Shown here: piece by piece, positions 43,023-49,663 of the stretch
Position numbering within the stretch: position 1 is the stretch's first letter
How the letters are laid out: each line of letters opens with the position of its first letter
IMG/VR virus record: IMGVR_UViG_3300002053_001113
Location: 1-64,000 of that record
Source: a virus
Length of the DNA stretch: 64,000 bases
Direction: 5' to 3' (one strand)
Made by a program: the position numbers and the translations under genes
The notes under the pieces: model-generated
The model's input: only the letters and a program-made list of their open reading frames with translations
Databases searched by the model: none
Told to the model about the DNA's origin: nothing

Positions 43023-43196
43023 TTAATCATCTTTATCAAGCAACATAACAACAATAAACTCTTCCACATTATTACTTTCCATTTGTGTGCTTTCAGTAGC
43101 TATAAAGGTTTCTGCCTCTGCTTTTGTGTCAAAAATATCTTTTTCATAGCCACAATACTCCCCATCAGTGTTTAAGGCTATTACTTGATATTTCAT
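43023..43196 (-). CDS. Small acidic protein, 57 aa
   Basis: ATGA overlap with the gene upstream. Strand-helix-strand pattern: K-Y-Q-V-I-A-L-N, then D-T-K-A-E-A-E-T-F-I-A, then F-I-V-V-M-L-L. This layout recurs in other small genes of the operon. Function unknown. Confidence 0.45.
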   Translation of the reverse strand: MKYQVIALNTDGEYCGYEKDIFDTKAEAETFIATESTQMESNNVEEFIVVMLLDKDD

Positions 43197-43369
43197 TTTC
43201 TTACACCAGGAAAAGTTTTTACTAAATCACTATAATTTTTCATAATTTCAATTATTGTGTCTCTCTCTAATCCAGAGATTTGACTAACTGTCTTTACATC
43301 AAACATATTAGTCACTCCACTCTCTCTCACCTTTTCATATGCTTCAAAATCTTCTTTTGATATCTCCAT
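43193..43369 (-). CDS. Phage-like small helical protein, 58 aa
   Basis: SD GGAG in GGAGTAACATG. The S-G-V-T-N-M-F-D-V stretch followed by a helix-turn-helix-like V-S-Q-I-S-G-L-E-R is seen in many phage and plasmid small proteins of unknown role (general recollection; no family name assigned). May bind nucleic acid. Confidence 0.5.
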   Translation of the reverse strand: MEISKEDFEAYEKVRESGVTNMFDVKTVSQISGLERDTIIEIMKNYSDLVKTFPGVRK

Positions 43370-43380
43370 GTTACTCCACC

Positions 43381-43485
43381 TCAGTATTTTATAATCTTAC
43401 CACAATTGCAACAAATAACTACCCCACCACTGGTTACTGCAATCTCTCTTCCTTCTTCACTGCATTTACATACGTCTTCTTCCAA
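43381..43485 (-). CDS. Minimal zinc-ribbon protein, 34 aa
   Basis: TTG start behind AGGTGG. C-K-C and C-C-N-C-G give a possible zinc site within 34 residues. Size lowers confidence. Confidence 0.35.
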   Translation of the reverse strand: MEEDVCKCSEEGREIAVTSGGVVICCNCGKIIKY

Positions 43486-43549
43486 AATAATCCACCCACC
43501 TATTTATGGTTAAAATAAAAAAATTCAAAAAAAAATTTACTGAAACAAT

Positions 43550-43954
43550 TTATATGGTGTTTTGAACATAATAAATGACATTACGTCCTGAAGTTCTTTT
43601 ATGGACACCTTTATGGCTTGCCTTTATTTTTGACAATACATAATGGGATTGGCGCCCATCCAAGCCATATGCCTTATTCAAAACATCTGATGACATCTCT
43701 GCACCTTTTAGCATCTTATCATAGACCTCTATCATAATCTGCTTCAGTCGTCCTCGCTTGCCAGTATTTCGCCTTTTACTTGGTCTTCCTCTGCTATTTA
43801 AACTGACATAGGGGTCAAGTTCCTTAGCAAGTGCAGCTAACTCAACTATGACAGCCTTTAGACGTTTAGCATAATCCACATAACGTCCTCTTTGGTTGTC
43901 ATATCTGTTTGCCTTCTCTGACAGTTCTGTCAGTTGTTCTATCAGTGTTTTCAT
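43550..43954 (-). CDS. Putative DNA-binding regulator, 134 aa
   Basis: Coiled-coil N-half (1-50); AT-hook-like R-G-R-P-S-K-R-R and G-K-R-G-R at about 55-69; C-terminal winged-helix-like domain (A-Y-G-L-D-G-R-Q-S-H-Y-V-L-S-K as recognition helix, then a basic wing). Codons are more GC-rich than neighbours, as in the other two strongly expressed-looking leftward genes at 47133 and 52231. SD AAGGAGG; T9 and T7 tracts after the stop look like a terminator. Candidate transcription or chromatin-like factor. Confidence 0.62.
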   Translation of the reverse strand: MKTLIEQLTELSEKANRYDNQRGRYVDYAKRLKAVIVELAALAKELDPYVSLNSRGRPSKRRNTGKRGRLKQIMIEVYDKMLKGAEMSSDVLNKAYGLDGRQSHYVLSKIKASHKGVHKRTSGRNVIYYVQNTI

Positions 43955-43987
43955 ATATATTCCTCCTTCACCTTTTAAGTGAATATA

Positions 43988-44092
43988 AAATAAAAAAAGT
44001 CTGGATTAAGTTAGGAGAGACAATGGTGAAGAGGTGAAGAAACTCCACCCATTCCGCCTCTGCCTTCTCGTTCTAAAATCCAAACTTTTTTT
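43988..44092 (-). ncRNA. GC-rich hairpin RNA or strong terminator, ~105 nt
   Basis: AAAGTCTGGATT (43996-44007) can pair with AATCCAAACTTT (44077-44088), with further inner pairing (TTAG/CTAA, GAGA/TCTC, AATGG/CCATT). On the - strand it is followed by seven Ts. It begins at the stop of the 40-residue gene upstream. It is clearly more GC-rich than its surroundings. Could be a small RNA or an elaborate terminator; strand assignment follows the flanking genes. Confidence 0.5.
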
Positions 44093-44213
44093 ATATGATA
44101 AGGCCATACTCTTTCAGTTTGGCCTCGGTGTCTATATTTTTTCCAGGCAACATTTTCTTTAATCCGTTCTCTACGATGTTGCCAAATCCTAAATGTTTTT
44201 CTACGTCGTCCAT
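44091..44213 (-). CDS. Small hypothetical protein, 40 aa
   Basis: SD GGAGG nine bases upstream and class B promoter at 44257 just before it. Starts D-D-V-E-K-H-L-G-F-G. Amphipathic and helical. Confidence 0.5.
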   Translation of the reverse strand: MDDVEKHLGFGNIVENGLKKMLPGKNIDTEAKLKEYGLII

Positions 44214-44256
44214 TTTAATGACCTCCTGTTATTACATTATTTTTTAAGTTGAATAA

Positions 44257-44277
44257 GTATATAAATTTTTTGATTAT
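44257..44277 (-). promoter_or_regulatory. Class B promoter, leftward
   Basis: On the - strand ATAATCAAAAAATTTATATAC; ATG at 44213 lies about 45 bases downstream. Overlaps the end of the preceding gene. Confidence 0.65.
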
Positions 44278-44402
44278 ACGTTATTCTCATCAGTTAATTC
44301 TGCAATCCATTCATCAATTAAATCTCTTGCACTTTCTAAATCTTCAATTTCTGGAGATGTGCCAAACACATCTTCAAGCCATTTTCTATCAAGTTTTTCC
44401 AT
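44274..44402 (-). CDS. Small acidic protein, 42 aa
   Basis: Acidic helical protein starting E-K-L-D-R-K-W-L-E. Its start overlaps the stop of the previous gene (TAATG type). No family. Confidence 0.42.
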   Translation of the reverse strand: MEKLDRKWLEDVFGTSPEIEDLESARDLIDEWIAELTDENNV

Positions 44403-44632
44403 TATTCTCCTCCCTCCACTTCTATGTCATAAACATAATTATCTTCATCTTGTGGCAAACCTTTTATATAGTTCTCTGCCTCTTCTTTTGTTTTAAAACC
44501 TGTTTTCAGTTTTTCAATTTTAATCACACTAAATCTCCGCCTCTTTTCCAAAACATCAACTAATATGTTTGCCACGGTGTTATTACTCTTGCCTTCCAAC
44601 AAATCAACTATTCTTTCAGCTATTGTCTTCAT
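44402..44632 (-). CDS. Small hypothetical protein, 76 aa
   Basis: N-half helical (A-E-R-I-V-D-L-L-E-G-K-S-N), C-half strand-helix-strand like neighbours (V-I-K-I-E-K, T-K-E-E-A-E-N-Y-I, Y-V-Y-D-I-E-V-E). Overlaps the upstream gene's stop. Confidence 0.5.
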   Translation of the reverse strand: MKTIAERIVDLLEGKSNNTVANILVDVLEKRRRFSVIKIEKLKTGFKTKEEAENYIKGLPQDEDNYVYDIEVEGGE

Positions 44633-44819
44633 TTTCCACCTTTACAATATCATACTCACCAATTCTTTTGTATGTATCTTTCTTTGTTTTTATGTAAAAT
44701 TCTTCACCTGTTTTATATTCCACACACACCACAGTGCTTGAAGGTGGAATAATATATGCCTTGTCTTCTTTAATCAACTTGTCTATTGTTTTCTGGTTTA
44801 ATATCTCCTTTACTTTCAT
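44616..44819 (-). CDS. Small beta-rich protein, 67 aa
   Basis: Charged N-helix then beta strands (V-V-C-V-E-Y, F-Y-I-K-T). ATGA overlap with the gene upstream. No family. Confidence 0.48.
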   Translation of the reverse strand: MKVKEILNQKTIDKLIKEDKAYIIPPSSTVVCVEYKTGEEFYIKTKKDTYKRIGEYDIVKVENEDNS

Positions 44820-44932
44820 TTTTCAATTACCCCCGTCACATATTTAAAACTTTCAATTACATCATCTGGTGCATTTGTTTTAATTAACCAATCATAAACA
44901 ACACCGTATTCGTCATCAAAATCTACACTCAT
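44816..44932 (-). CDS. Small acidic protein, 38 aa
   Basis: ATGA overlaps at both ends, which supports it as a real member of the operon. Begins S-V-D-F-D-D-E-Y-G. No family. Confidence 0.45.
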   Translation of the reverse strand: MSVDFDDEYGVVYDWLIKTNAPDDVIESFKYVTGVIEK

Positions 44933-45189
44933 TTTCTTTCCTCCATTAGTTTCCTTGCCTTTGCTAAGGCTTGTTTTTTAGTATTAAAAGCAAAATACTC
45001 ACCTTTATCTTTTCCATCAGTTCTGCCTATCCAAACCCTATATTCTCCATAATTTAACTTATATTCCTCGTCCTCCTCATAAACCAAAATTGTTTTTGGT
45101 ATCTTATTTGATAGCGTAAAATATTCAACTGCAATCCAACTTTTGTCCTTTGGTTGTTCAACAACCTTTCCCCAATCTGTTAGTGCCAT
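44929..45189 (-). CDS. Small hypothetical protein, 86 aa
   Basis: Immediately downstream of the E1-like gene (one base apart). Composition: W-I-A-V-E-Y-F, then a Tyr/Glu-rich linker, then strand-helix end (F-A-F-N-T-K-K-Q-A-L-A-K-A-R-K-L). Could be an accessory to the conjugation cassette, but the C-terminal pattern is the generic one seen in neighbouring small genes. Confidence 0.5.
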   Translation of the reverse strand: MALTDWGKVVEQPKDKSWIAVEYFTLSNKIPKTILVYEEDEEYKLNYGEYRVWIGRTDGKDKGEYFAFNTKKQALAKARKLMEERK

Positions 45190-45837
45190 TTAAATCATCT
45201 GTGGTAATGTATAATCTAAAGTTATAAAATTCTTTAATTCATAACCTTTATAAGCTTGAACAATAGTATTGCAAACAAGACTGGCAACACCCAAAACGGT
45301 GAAAATAATTGCTCTCTCTGTGCAACGTTCCTGCACTGCCTCTTCATCTGTAAATAATGTCTCCTCATACAACGCTACTCTTTTTTTGCTTGTCATATCA
45401 ACATTATAAACCTGTCCTTGTAGTCCTGCCATACGTGTATCAATAAACAATTGAACCTTATCTCTCTTACAAGCATCAAATACAACTTTTCTTGCCTTCA
45501 TTTTATCTACACAACAAATCACTATTTGACTGTCAAGTTTTTGTCCTTTGTATTCACCAAATGTTTCTACCTCTACCTCTTCATTAAACTCCTGCATCCA
45601 ATCTCTGGTAGCTTTTGCTTTACGCAAACCAATATCACTTTCCGTAAAAAATTGATTTGGTAAGTTGTGTTCTTCAACTTTATCAAAATCATAAAGAGCA
45701 AATTTTTGCAAACCCATTTTTGCCAAACTTACTGCAACATAACTACCAACTGCTCCACAACCAATAATAGCTATCTTGTTTTCTTGATAGTCATTTACAT
45801 TTATAATTCCAATTTGTCTATCATATCTTTTTGCCAT
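45190..45837 (-). CDS. E1-like (ThiF/UBA) activating enzyme, 215 aa
   Basis: Adenylates the C-terminus of a ubiquitin-like protein and takes it as a thioester. Features from ATG 45837: R-Y-D-R-Q at 4-8 (E1 Arg-finger motif), Rossmann G-C-G-A-V-G at 26-31, D-F-D-x-V-E-x-x-N-L at 50-59, and C-T-E-R-A-I at 172-177 as the likely catalytic Cys crossover. No zinc CxxC pairs, as in some ThiF relatives. Short for eukaryotic E1 but normal for bacterial ThiF/BilD/PRTRC ThiF types. ATG chosen two bases after the JAB stop. Last of the four-gene cassette. Confidence 0.85.
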   Translation of the reverse strand: MAKRYDRQIGIINVNDYQENKIAIIGCGAVGSYVAVSLAKMGLQKFALYDFDKVEEHNLPNQFFTESDIGLRKAKATRDWMQEFNEEVEVETFGEYKGQKLDSQIVICCVDKMKARKVVFDACKRDKVQLFIDTRMAGLQGQVYNVDMTSKKRVALYEETLFTDEEAVQERCTERAIIFTVLGVASLVCNTIVQAYKGYELKNFITLDYTLPQMI

Positions 45838-45838
45838 A

Positions 45839-46465
45839 TTAAACACCAAAAAACGGCAGTCCTTTTCTTTTTGTAGTTTCAACAACTATAAAACCTGTTC
45901 CACCACAACAACCACATTCCTGCCAGTCTCTATCATCCTCTTCAACCTTTTCCTCTATCTCCTCATATATTTTTCCAACATCAACCTCTTTACTAAAATC
46001 TATTGGAACATCTAAAAATGGTTCAATGTCATCAACACTCACATAATTTCCATTTTTAAGTTTTGAATCTAATCTACACTTATAACTCATTCCCCCCTTT
46101 CTTATGTTGCCTTTAAATGCTACAACAATACCAAAACACATATCACTCAAATTGCATAAACGTTGAAAACATTTATCATCATCTTTACTCCAAAATGTAT
46201 TCATAGTATTATGAGAATGCCACCAGCCTATTACACTACTCAACATCTTACAACTGGCATTCTTTGTAAAGTCCATCATAGCTTTCTCACTAATCTCAAA
46301 ATGTGAAGTTGTTTTTCTCTGTCCTAAAAGTATTGCCTTATTAACAACTAAATCGCCATTCTTCTTTATTTTACCTAATAACAAACCACCTATCTCTCCA
46401 TCTTTTACATTACGAGAGTAAGCTTCCATATATCTATATGCCTTCTCCTTTATAATCACTGTCAT
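45839..46465 (-). CDS. JAB/MPN (JAMM) metallopeptidase, 208 aa
   Basis: Zinc isopeptidase of the deubiquitinase type. JAMM residues complete: E24 in G-E-I-G-G-L-L-L-G, H83-S-H85 and S93-x2-D96 (HxHx7SxxD). A C-terminal Cys-Gly-Cys-Cys-Gly-Gly segment near residue 190 may bind another metal. In E1/E2 operons such enzymes process the Ubl or remove it from targets. ATGA overlap with the E2-like gene upstream. Confidence 0.86.
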   Translation of the reverse strand: MTVIIKEKAYRYMEAYSRNVKDGEIGGLLLGKIKKNGDLVVNKAILLGQRKTTSHFEISEKAMMDFTKNASCKMLSSVIGWWHSHNTMNTFWSKDDDKCFQRLCNLSDMCFGIVVAFKGNIRKGGMSYKCRLDSKLKNGNYVSVDDIEPFLDVPIDFSKEVDVGKIYEEIEEKVEEDDRDWQECGCCGGTGFIVVETTKRKGLPFFGV

Positions 46466-47103
46466 TTTTTCACCTTTATGTATGGTTTTAAAATTTTAAT
46501 TGCATCCTTTTTAATTTTACCACTAAATTCAACTAATTCTCCTCGTCTATTATATTTCTTATGAAGTTTTTCTAACTTTGGAATTAGTTTGTTATTCCTA
46601 ATTTCAGTTGCCCATTTTGCTTGCAACCTAATCATATCATAATAAAAAGCTTCAGTTTCACCTCTCTCGGGGTCTCCATCTTCTAACAAATCTAATATTG
46701 TTCTCGCCAGCCAATACCAGTCTAAATTATGTTTCATAATATAAACATCATCTTCAGCACTACCCCAACAAATCTTATTTCCCCAGTGGTCTTTAATGTG
46801 ATAGTGATGCACTCCTTCCCCGCCTCCAACACCTCCATTTACTCTTTTTAAATAAACTCTCAAAACCTCTTCACCTACTCGTTGTGATATTCTAATTTTA
46901 AAACAGCCAATAGAACAAAGAAAAACTCCTTTATATTTTCGTCCTTTAGGAACAGGATTAATAGGATTTGTGATTATAGTAATGCCACGTGATGTCTGCT
47001 TAACAGAATTTATTCTTCCATCTTCTTTTAACATTTTTGCTGCTTGTGCCTTATTATACATTACCTCATACATTCTCCGTTTCTTATAAAAGTGCATAGC
47101 CAT
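46462..47103 (-). CDS. E2-like (UBC-fold) protein, 213 aa
   Basis: Residues 58-145 show the prokaryotic E2 pattern: beta strands, then H100-Y-H102, G108 and C112 in G-N-K-I-C-W-G, and a C-terminal L-A-R-T-I-L-D-L-L helix. HxH...G..CWG mirrors the HPN...C active site of E2 enzymes, with C112 the thioester Cys. The C-terminal 65 residues add helices. Start uncertain (ATG 47103, after the terminator; 47073 or 47061 are alternatives). It is encoded between the Ubl and JAB genes. Confidence 0.75.
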   Translation of the reverse strand: MAMHFYKKRRMYEVMYNKAQAAKMLKEDGRINSVKQTSRGITIITNPINPVPKGRKYKGVFLCSIGCFKIRISQRVGEEVLRVYLKRVNGGVGGGEGVHHYHIKDHWGNKICWGSAEDDVYIMKHNLDWYWLARTILDLLEDGDPERGETEAFYYDMIRLQAKWATEIRNNKLIPKLEKLHKKYNRRGELVEFSGKIKKDAIKILKPYIKVKK

Positions 47104-47111
47104 TTTAAAAA

Positions 47112-47144
47112 TAAAAAAAAAGGTAACTGGAATTACCAGCTACC
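47112..47144 (-). terminator. Intrinsic-like terminator after the Ubl gene
   Basis: - strand GGTAGCTGG / CCAGTTACC hairpin (9 bp, one G-T, loop TAATT) at 47122-47144, followed by a nine-T tract. It includes the last Ubl codons (Gly-Ser-Trp-stop), so most transcripts probably stop between Ubl and E2. Confidence 0.65.
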
Positions 47145-47423
47145 TCTTACTTTTGTGGTTACAGCAATTTTACTGAATTTGTGCGCCTTTTCAGAAAGTG
47201 TAACCTTCTTCCAAGTTCGTCCTCTTTCAGGTATTGCCTCAACCTTAATTTCACTGTCGTCCGTAGGTATGTCAGCTTTTTCCAAAGCACGTTTAATTGT
47301 GTCAGACTTGGTCACCTCAATAAAGATTGGGTGTGCTCCAATTCTTCTAACCTCAACTAATTTGCCTTTAAGCCTATCTACCTCTTTGGCTTTCAGTTTT
47401 TTTAGTTCTGTCTTTGTTGGCAT
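47133..47423 (-). CDS. Ubiquitin-like beta-grasp protein, 96 aa
   Basis: Pattern from residue 21: beta hairpin (K-L-V-E-V-R-R-I-G ... I-F-I-E-V-T), helix (D-T-I-K-R-A-L-E-K-A-D-I), then strands (I-K-V-E-A-I, K-V-T-L, K-I-A-V-T-T), the ubiquitin/MoaD/ThiS order. The end reads K-V-R-G-S-W: one Gly followed by Ser-Trp, so trimming by the JAB enzyme would expose a C-terminal Gly. ATG 47423 has GGAGGG upstream. Codons are GC-rich relative to neighbours, consistent with abundance. No GG end, so assignment rests on pattern and neighbours. Confidence 0.7.
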   Translation of the reverse strand: MPTKTELKKLKAKEVDRLKGKLVEVRRIGAHPIFIEVTKSDTIKRALEKADIPTDDSEIKVEAIPERGRTWKKVTLSEKAHKFSKIAVTTKVRGSW

Positions 47424-47446
47424 TAATACCACCCTCCATTTTTTAA

Positions 47447-47490
47447 TCACGTTTTCCACACGTGATATCTCACTACATAATTATATATAG
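47447..47490 (-). promoter_or_regulatory. Promoter and palindrome of the Ubl operon
   Basis: CTATATATAA on the - strand (47481-47490) is the TATA candidate; an inverted repeat ATCACGT-7-ACGTGAT lies at about 47448-47468, between it and the ATG. A repressor site there would control Ubl and its enzymes. Bases 47491-47542 add a further A-A-C-G-T-G-T copy like those in 42810-42840. Confidence 0.5.
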
Positions 47491-47542
47491 TAAGCCTGAA
47501 AAACCTCGTTATTTCTAACGTGTCTTTGTTTAATCACTATTA

Positions 47543-47683
47543 TCATTTTGTTTTAATTTTACTATTTAGATACATAATTTCTTTCTCTAATTCAAACGCC
47601 TCTTCATTTAGCTGTTCCAATTTATCACAAACTTTTTGATATTTTCTTTGTGCTCTTTTTAGTTCTTTTTTTGTCTCGTCCAT
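47543..47683 (-). CDS. Small coiled-coil protein, 46 aa
   Basis: Continuous charged heptad-like helix (K-K-E-L-K-R-A-Q-R-K-Y ... L-E-K-E-I-M-Y-L). Overlaps the upstream gene by about 60 bases. Confidence 0.42.
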   Translation of the reverse strand: MDETKKELKRAQRKYQKVCDKLEQLNEEAFELEKEIMYLNSKIKTK

Positions 47684-47924
47684 CTAAATCAGCCTCAAAT
47701 AAATTAATCTCATAACCGCCATAAGCAATAAGAGGAACACTTTCAGCAACCTTACTTTCTTCACAAAACCTCAGCGCCTCATCAAATGTGTCAAACACAA
47801 TATAATAGTCTTCGCCTTTCTCATTATTAAAATGTGGGTGGCACCAGACACGTATTTCTGGTTTGACTAATTTGCCACCTGTTTCTTGTGTTATATCTTT
47901 AAGTGCTGGAATCTTTAAAAGCAT
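47625..47924 (-). CDS. Small protein with basic tail, 99 aa
   Basis: Strand-helix-strand core (Y-Y-I-V-F-D-T-F-D-E-A-L-R-F) and a Lys-rich C-terminus. Ten-base overlap with the SprT-like gene. No family. Confidence 0.48.
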   Translation of the reverse strand: MLLKIPALKDITQETGGKLVKPEIRVWCHPHFNNEKGEDYYIVFDTFDEALRFCEESKVAESVPLIAYGGYEINLFEADLDGRDKKRTKKSTKKISKSL

Positions 47925-48331
47925 TTTCTTAACCTCTCATTTAAACATTCTAAAACATAATCAGTATAAGCTTTATGTTGTGCACCGTGGCTCCAAAATT
48001 TCAGATGTGCTATCTCGTGCGCCACTGTTTCTTTAATATCATTAAACTTTCTCAATTCACCTAACATTCTTTTAAATGTTTGTTTTGTCCTTCTATCAAC
48101 ATAAGTGCCATCTTTAGATGGAACAAATTTTGCCTTTGTAATATTAACCACAATCTTAAAGGTATCACTTTTCCTATTCAAAAAACACGTTCCTTTCTTT
48201 TTTAGCGTTCCATTTAAATAATACCTAAATATAATATCCTTTGGAACAGGCAGTTTTTCCCACTTAATCACATCTATAGCTACCTCTTTTAATATTTTCA
48301 ACTTTTCTTTTAATTCTGATAATTCAGTCAT
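47915..48331 (-). CDS. SprT-/minigluzincin-like zinc metallopeptidase, 138 aa
   Basis: V-A-H-E-I-A-H-L (HExxH) followed by S-H-G-A-Q-H, a third His ligand after a Gly, as in SprT-like and related gluzincins that act on DNA-protein crosslinks or as abortive-type proteases. Short for SPRTN but normal for phage SprT domains. ATG 48331 has AGGAG upstream; an earlier ATG at 48364 lies inside the neighbour gene. Confidence 0.68.
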   Translation of the reverse strand: MTELSELKEKLKILKEVAIDVIKWEKLPVPKDIIFRYYLNGTLKKKGTCFLNRKSDTFKIVVNITKAKFVPSKDGTYVDRRTKQTFKRMLGELRKFNDIKETVAHEIAHLKFWSHGAQHKAYTDYVLECLNERLRKCF

Positions 48332-48641
48332 CTTTTCTCCTCTTTGGTGTATTATATTTATCAATTACAATAGTATCTGGTTCTATTTCAATATATCGTT
48401 CGCCACAACCATCTTCAATAAAAAATCTACTTGTTATAATTGCTTTTCCAAGCTCCCACTCCCAAGTTTCATCATCTATAACTGAAACTTCAACTTCTCC
48501 TGGAAAATTAGCCATATCCCAAAAGTCACTAAAATCTCCACCATATAAGTGCCACTTTTCTTTACCAAAAACTTCATCAAGTTCATCAGCAAAATAATCT
48601 CTACAATCTTCATCTATATACAACTCACCTTTAGCAGTCAT
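48324..48641 (-). CDS. Acidic hypothetical protein, 105 aa
   Basis: Very Asp/Glu/Trp-rich, beta-strand composition, W-E-W-E-L-G-K in the middle. Start M-T-A-K is identical in DNA to the start of the small gene at 49067. Eight-base overlap with the metallopeptidase gene. Confidence 0.52.
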   Translation of the reverse strand: MTAKGELYIDEDCRDYFADELDEVFGKEKWHLYGGDFSDFWDMANFPGEVEVSVIDDETWEWELGKAIITSRFFIEDGCGERYIEIEPDTIVIDKYNTPKRRKDD

Positions 48642-48988
48642 AGTATTATCACCTTTTTCTTAAATTTTTCTGCATAACTAATAGTATTTTCACTGCCACC
48701 TGTTCTATCTTTAGCTACAAAAGCATAAAGTATATCACAAGTTTCAGCTATTTTTTTATTCCTATCATAATAACGTTGTATCATATCACCTCTACTCTTA
48801 ATATCTTTTAAATCAGGAGTATGTATAATCACAGCCATTAGTCGTTCTCTTGCTCTTTCAACAGCCCAAGTGTCAACACCTTTACACCCACCACTTACAA
48901 CAATATCAGTCTTTTTTAAAGTATCAACTAATCTAATAACTTCTTCCTTGTTAGTTCTCCTTCTACTTCCTATAATACCTATTTTCAT
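48638..48988 (-). CDS. SLOG/DUF2493-like Rossmann protein, 116 aa
   Basis: I-G-I-I-G-S-R near the start, S-G-G-C-K-G-V-D-T-W-A at 32-42 and R-T-G-G-S-E-N-T at about 95-102: the loops of YpsA/LOG/DprA-like nucleotide-binding proteins. Phage members of this superfamily may bind NAD or nucleotide signals. No catalytic P-G-G-x-G-T motif of LOG is seen, so activity is uncertain. ATGA overlap downstream. Confidence 0.68.
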   Translation of the reverse strand: MKIGIIGSRRRTNKEEVIRLVDTLKKTDIVVSGGCKGVDTWAVERARERLMAVIIHTPDLKDIKSRGDMIQRYYDRNKKIAETCDILYAFVAKDRTGGSENTISYAEKFKKKVIIL

Positions 48989-49067
48989 TTTTTATCTTCC
49001 AAACCTCTCTTAATTCAGCAAATATACTCTTTGCTCTGTGTTCTAATAGAACACCTTTAGCAGTCAT
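48963..49067 (-). CDS. Short protein sharing a C-terminal motif with its neighbour, 34 aa
   Basis: Encodes H-R-A-K-S-I-F-A-E-L-R-E-V-W-K, nearly identical to the end of the protein at 49244-49663 (H-K-A-K-S-H-F-A-E-L-R-E-V-W-K). Looks like a remnant or duplicate piece; it overlaps the following gene by 26 bases. Confidence 0.35.
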   Translation of the reverse strand: MTAKGVLLEHRAKSIFAELREVWKIKNENRYYRK

Positions 49068-49254
49068 TTTCCTCCTCCTCTGTCCATATATCTGTAATCT
49101 TAATAATGTTCTCCTCTTCAGTTTCCTCCTCCTCTAAATTACGCCAATAATGAGCTCTTTCCTCAGCCTCATTTTTATTTTTAGCTTTAACTTTAGCAGT
49201 CATAATCCGTTCAACAATTATTCCAACATTATAATATTTCTCTTCATTTGTCAT
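49057..49254 (-). CDS. Small acidic protein, 65 aa
   Basis: Begins E-E-K-Y-Y-N-V-G-I-I-V-E-R and has a long Glu run around residues 40-49. The M-T-A-K that occurs inside it is the third copy of this DNA text in the region. No family. Confidence 0.45.
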   Translation of the reverse strand: MTNEEKYYNVGIIVERIMTAKVKAKNKNEAEERAHYWRNLEEEETEEENIIKITDIWTEEEENDC

Positions 49255-49663
49255 CTTTCCAAACCTCTCTTAATTCAGCAAAGTGACTTTTAGCCTTATG
49301 GTCTATTAAATATCTAACATCATCAAATAACTCTTCTTTAAAAACCTCAAATTGTTCATTTGTCATTTTCTTTCTAAACAACTTTTCAAAATATTCTTTA
49401 TTAAAAGCCTCAAAAAACCTTTTTTTTCTCATCTCCTCTAATTCTTGTTTTTTCATTCTTAACAACTCCTTTACTCTACTTACAGGACCACGTTCATCTG
49501 TTATCAATTTATTCTCAATAAATTGATAGGCATCAGTTAAACGTTTCGTTCTTGTATAAGCTTTATAAGGAAACAATTTTGATAACACATAGAATAGGCC
49601 ATCCTCTTCCTTCTTATAAATATCATATCCTTTGTATTTAAAATGCCTTTTAATTGTCTTCAT
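49244..49663 (-). CDS. Hypothetical protein, 139 aa
   Basis: Beta-rich first third (Y-K-G-Y-D-I-Y-K-K-E), then charged helices; ends with the F-A-E-L-R-E-V-W-K motif duplicated at 48963. Overlaps neighbours on both sides. Confidence 0.52.
   Translation of the reverse strand: MKTIKRHFKYKGYDIYKKEEDGLFYVLSKLFPYKAYTRTKRLTDAYQFIENKLITDERGPVSRVKELLRMKKQELEEMRKKRFFEAFNKEYFEKLFRKKMTNEQFEVFKEELFDDVRYLIDHKAKSHFAELREVWKDDK

Noticed and set aside
44929-45189. Fifth member of the Ubl cassette
   Set aside because: Only position supports it; its strand-helix layout is shared with unrelated small genes of the operon.
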